DNA of 13,818 nucleotides from contig JADFZP010000043.1 of the NCBI GenBank assembly GCA_015232485.1, positions 1 to 13,818 of the forward strand, read 5' to 3'. Position 1 is the first letter of the stretch, and every line of letters begins with the position of its first letter. Positions 13,692-13,818 of this stretch are shown piece after piece. The position numbers were made by a program, and so were the translations under genes. This DNA comes from Alphaproteobacteria bacterium (GTDB lineage Bacteria > Pseudomonadota > Alphaproteobacteria > Rhodospirillales > Magnetospirillaceae). Under the pieces are notes generated by a model. The model was not told the origin of the DNA and did no database searches. It saw only the letters and a program-made list of their open reading frames with translations.

Positions 13692-13818
13692 TCAAAGCAT
13701 CCGGGCCAGGACCCGGCGCGCATTGTCGTCCCAGGTGTAGCCCCGGCTTTCAATGCAGCGGGAAGCGGCGTCCCCCAGCGCCCGGCGCAGCGCCGCGTCG
13801 CCGCACAGCCGGGCGATC
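13692..13818 (-). CDS. C-terminal end of a probable group 1 glycosyltransferase (cut by window edge)
   Basis: A minus-strand frame enters from the right edge and ends at TGA 13692-13694, giving 41 residues. The pattern LCGDAALRRALGDAASR, then RGYTWDDNARRVLARML at the end, matches the usual tail of GT-B glycosyltransferases: 'L..D..LR..LG..AR' followed by an aromatic-Trp turn and a last helix. Only the tail is visible, so donor and acceptor are unknown. Its direction matches the genes to its left, but 178 bases and an AT-rich stretch separate it from the next start, so it is probably a separate unit. Confidence 0.65.
   Translation of the reverse strand, partial: IARLCGDAALRRALGDAASRCIESRGYTWDDNARRVLARML

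Overview
The window reads as GC-rich chromosomal DNA of an alphaproteobacterium, most likely a Rhodospirillales member of the Magnetospirillum/Phaeospirillum kind. That placement rests on base composition, the gene order ppx/gppA-like, rlmE, guaB, rsmB, and a three-gene Anbu-type operon; it is inference, since no database search was possible. Coding is dense, with no gene-free stretch above about 200 bases.

Left part (1-5829): a possible gene tail at the edge; a minus-strand tRNA-Gln(CUG); then plus-strand housekeeping genes. A short Ppx/GppA-family phosphatase overlaps rlmE (23S rRNA 2'-O-methyltransferase). guaB (IMP dehydrogenase) is followed almost without a gap by rsmB (16S rRNA m5C967 methyltransferase). 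Between rlmE and guaB lie a perfect tandem 90-bp hairpin-rich repeat and a minus-strand 'host attachment' family gene divergent from guaB. A small DUF1328 membrane protein faces rsmB tail to tail. Together these genes serve nucleotide metabolism, (p)ppGpp/polyphosphate turnover and ribosome maturation.

Middle (5947-9363): an FAD-linked D-2-hydroxyacid (D-lactate-type) dehydrogenase, then a compact, clearly AT-richer island of two overlapping minus-strand genes. The first has a macrodomain with the DarG signature loops; the second has a DarT-type DNA ADP-ribosyltransferase signature. This is a DarTG toxin-antitoxin module with the antitoxin gene first, a toxin carrying a C-terminal extension of about 110 residues, and a possible operator hairpin on its promoter. 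It is the strongest candidate for a defence system and the likeliest horizontal acquisition here. No integrase or transposase accompanies it.

Right part (9364-13818), all minus strand: circularly permuted ATP-grasp, alpha-E protein and Anbu proteasome-like hydrolase in a tight operon that lacks the transglutaminase gene often found with it. Upstream are an unrecognised 144-residue charged helical protein, a 107-residue protein resembling a universal-stress domain without its first strand, and the last 41 residues of a probable glycosyltransferase cut by the window edge.
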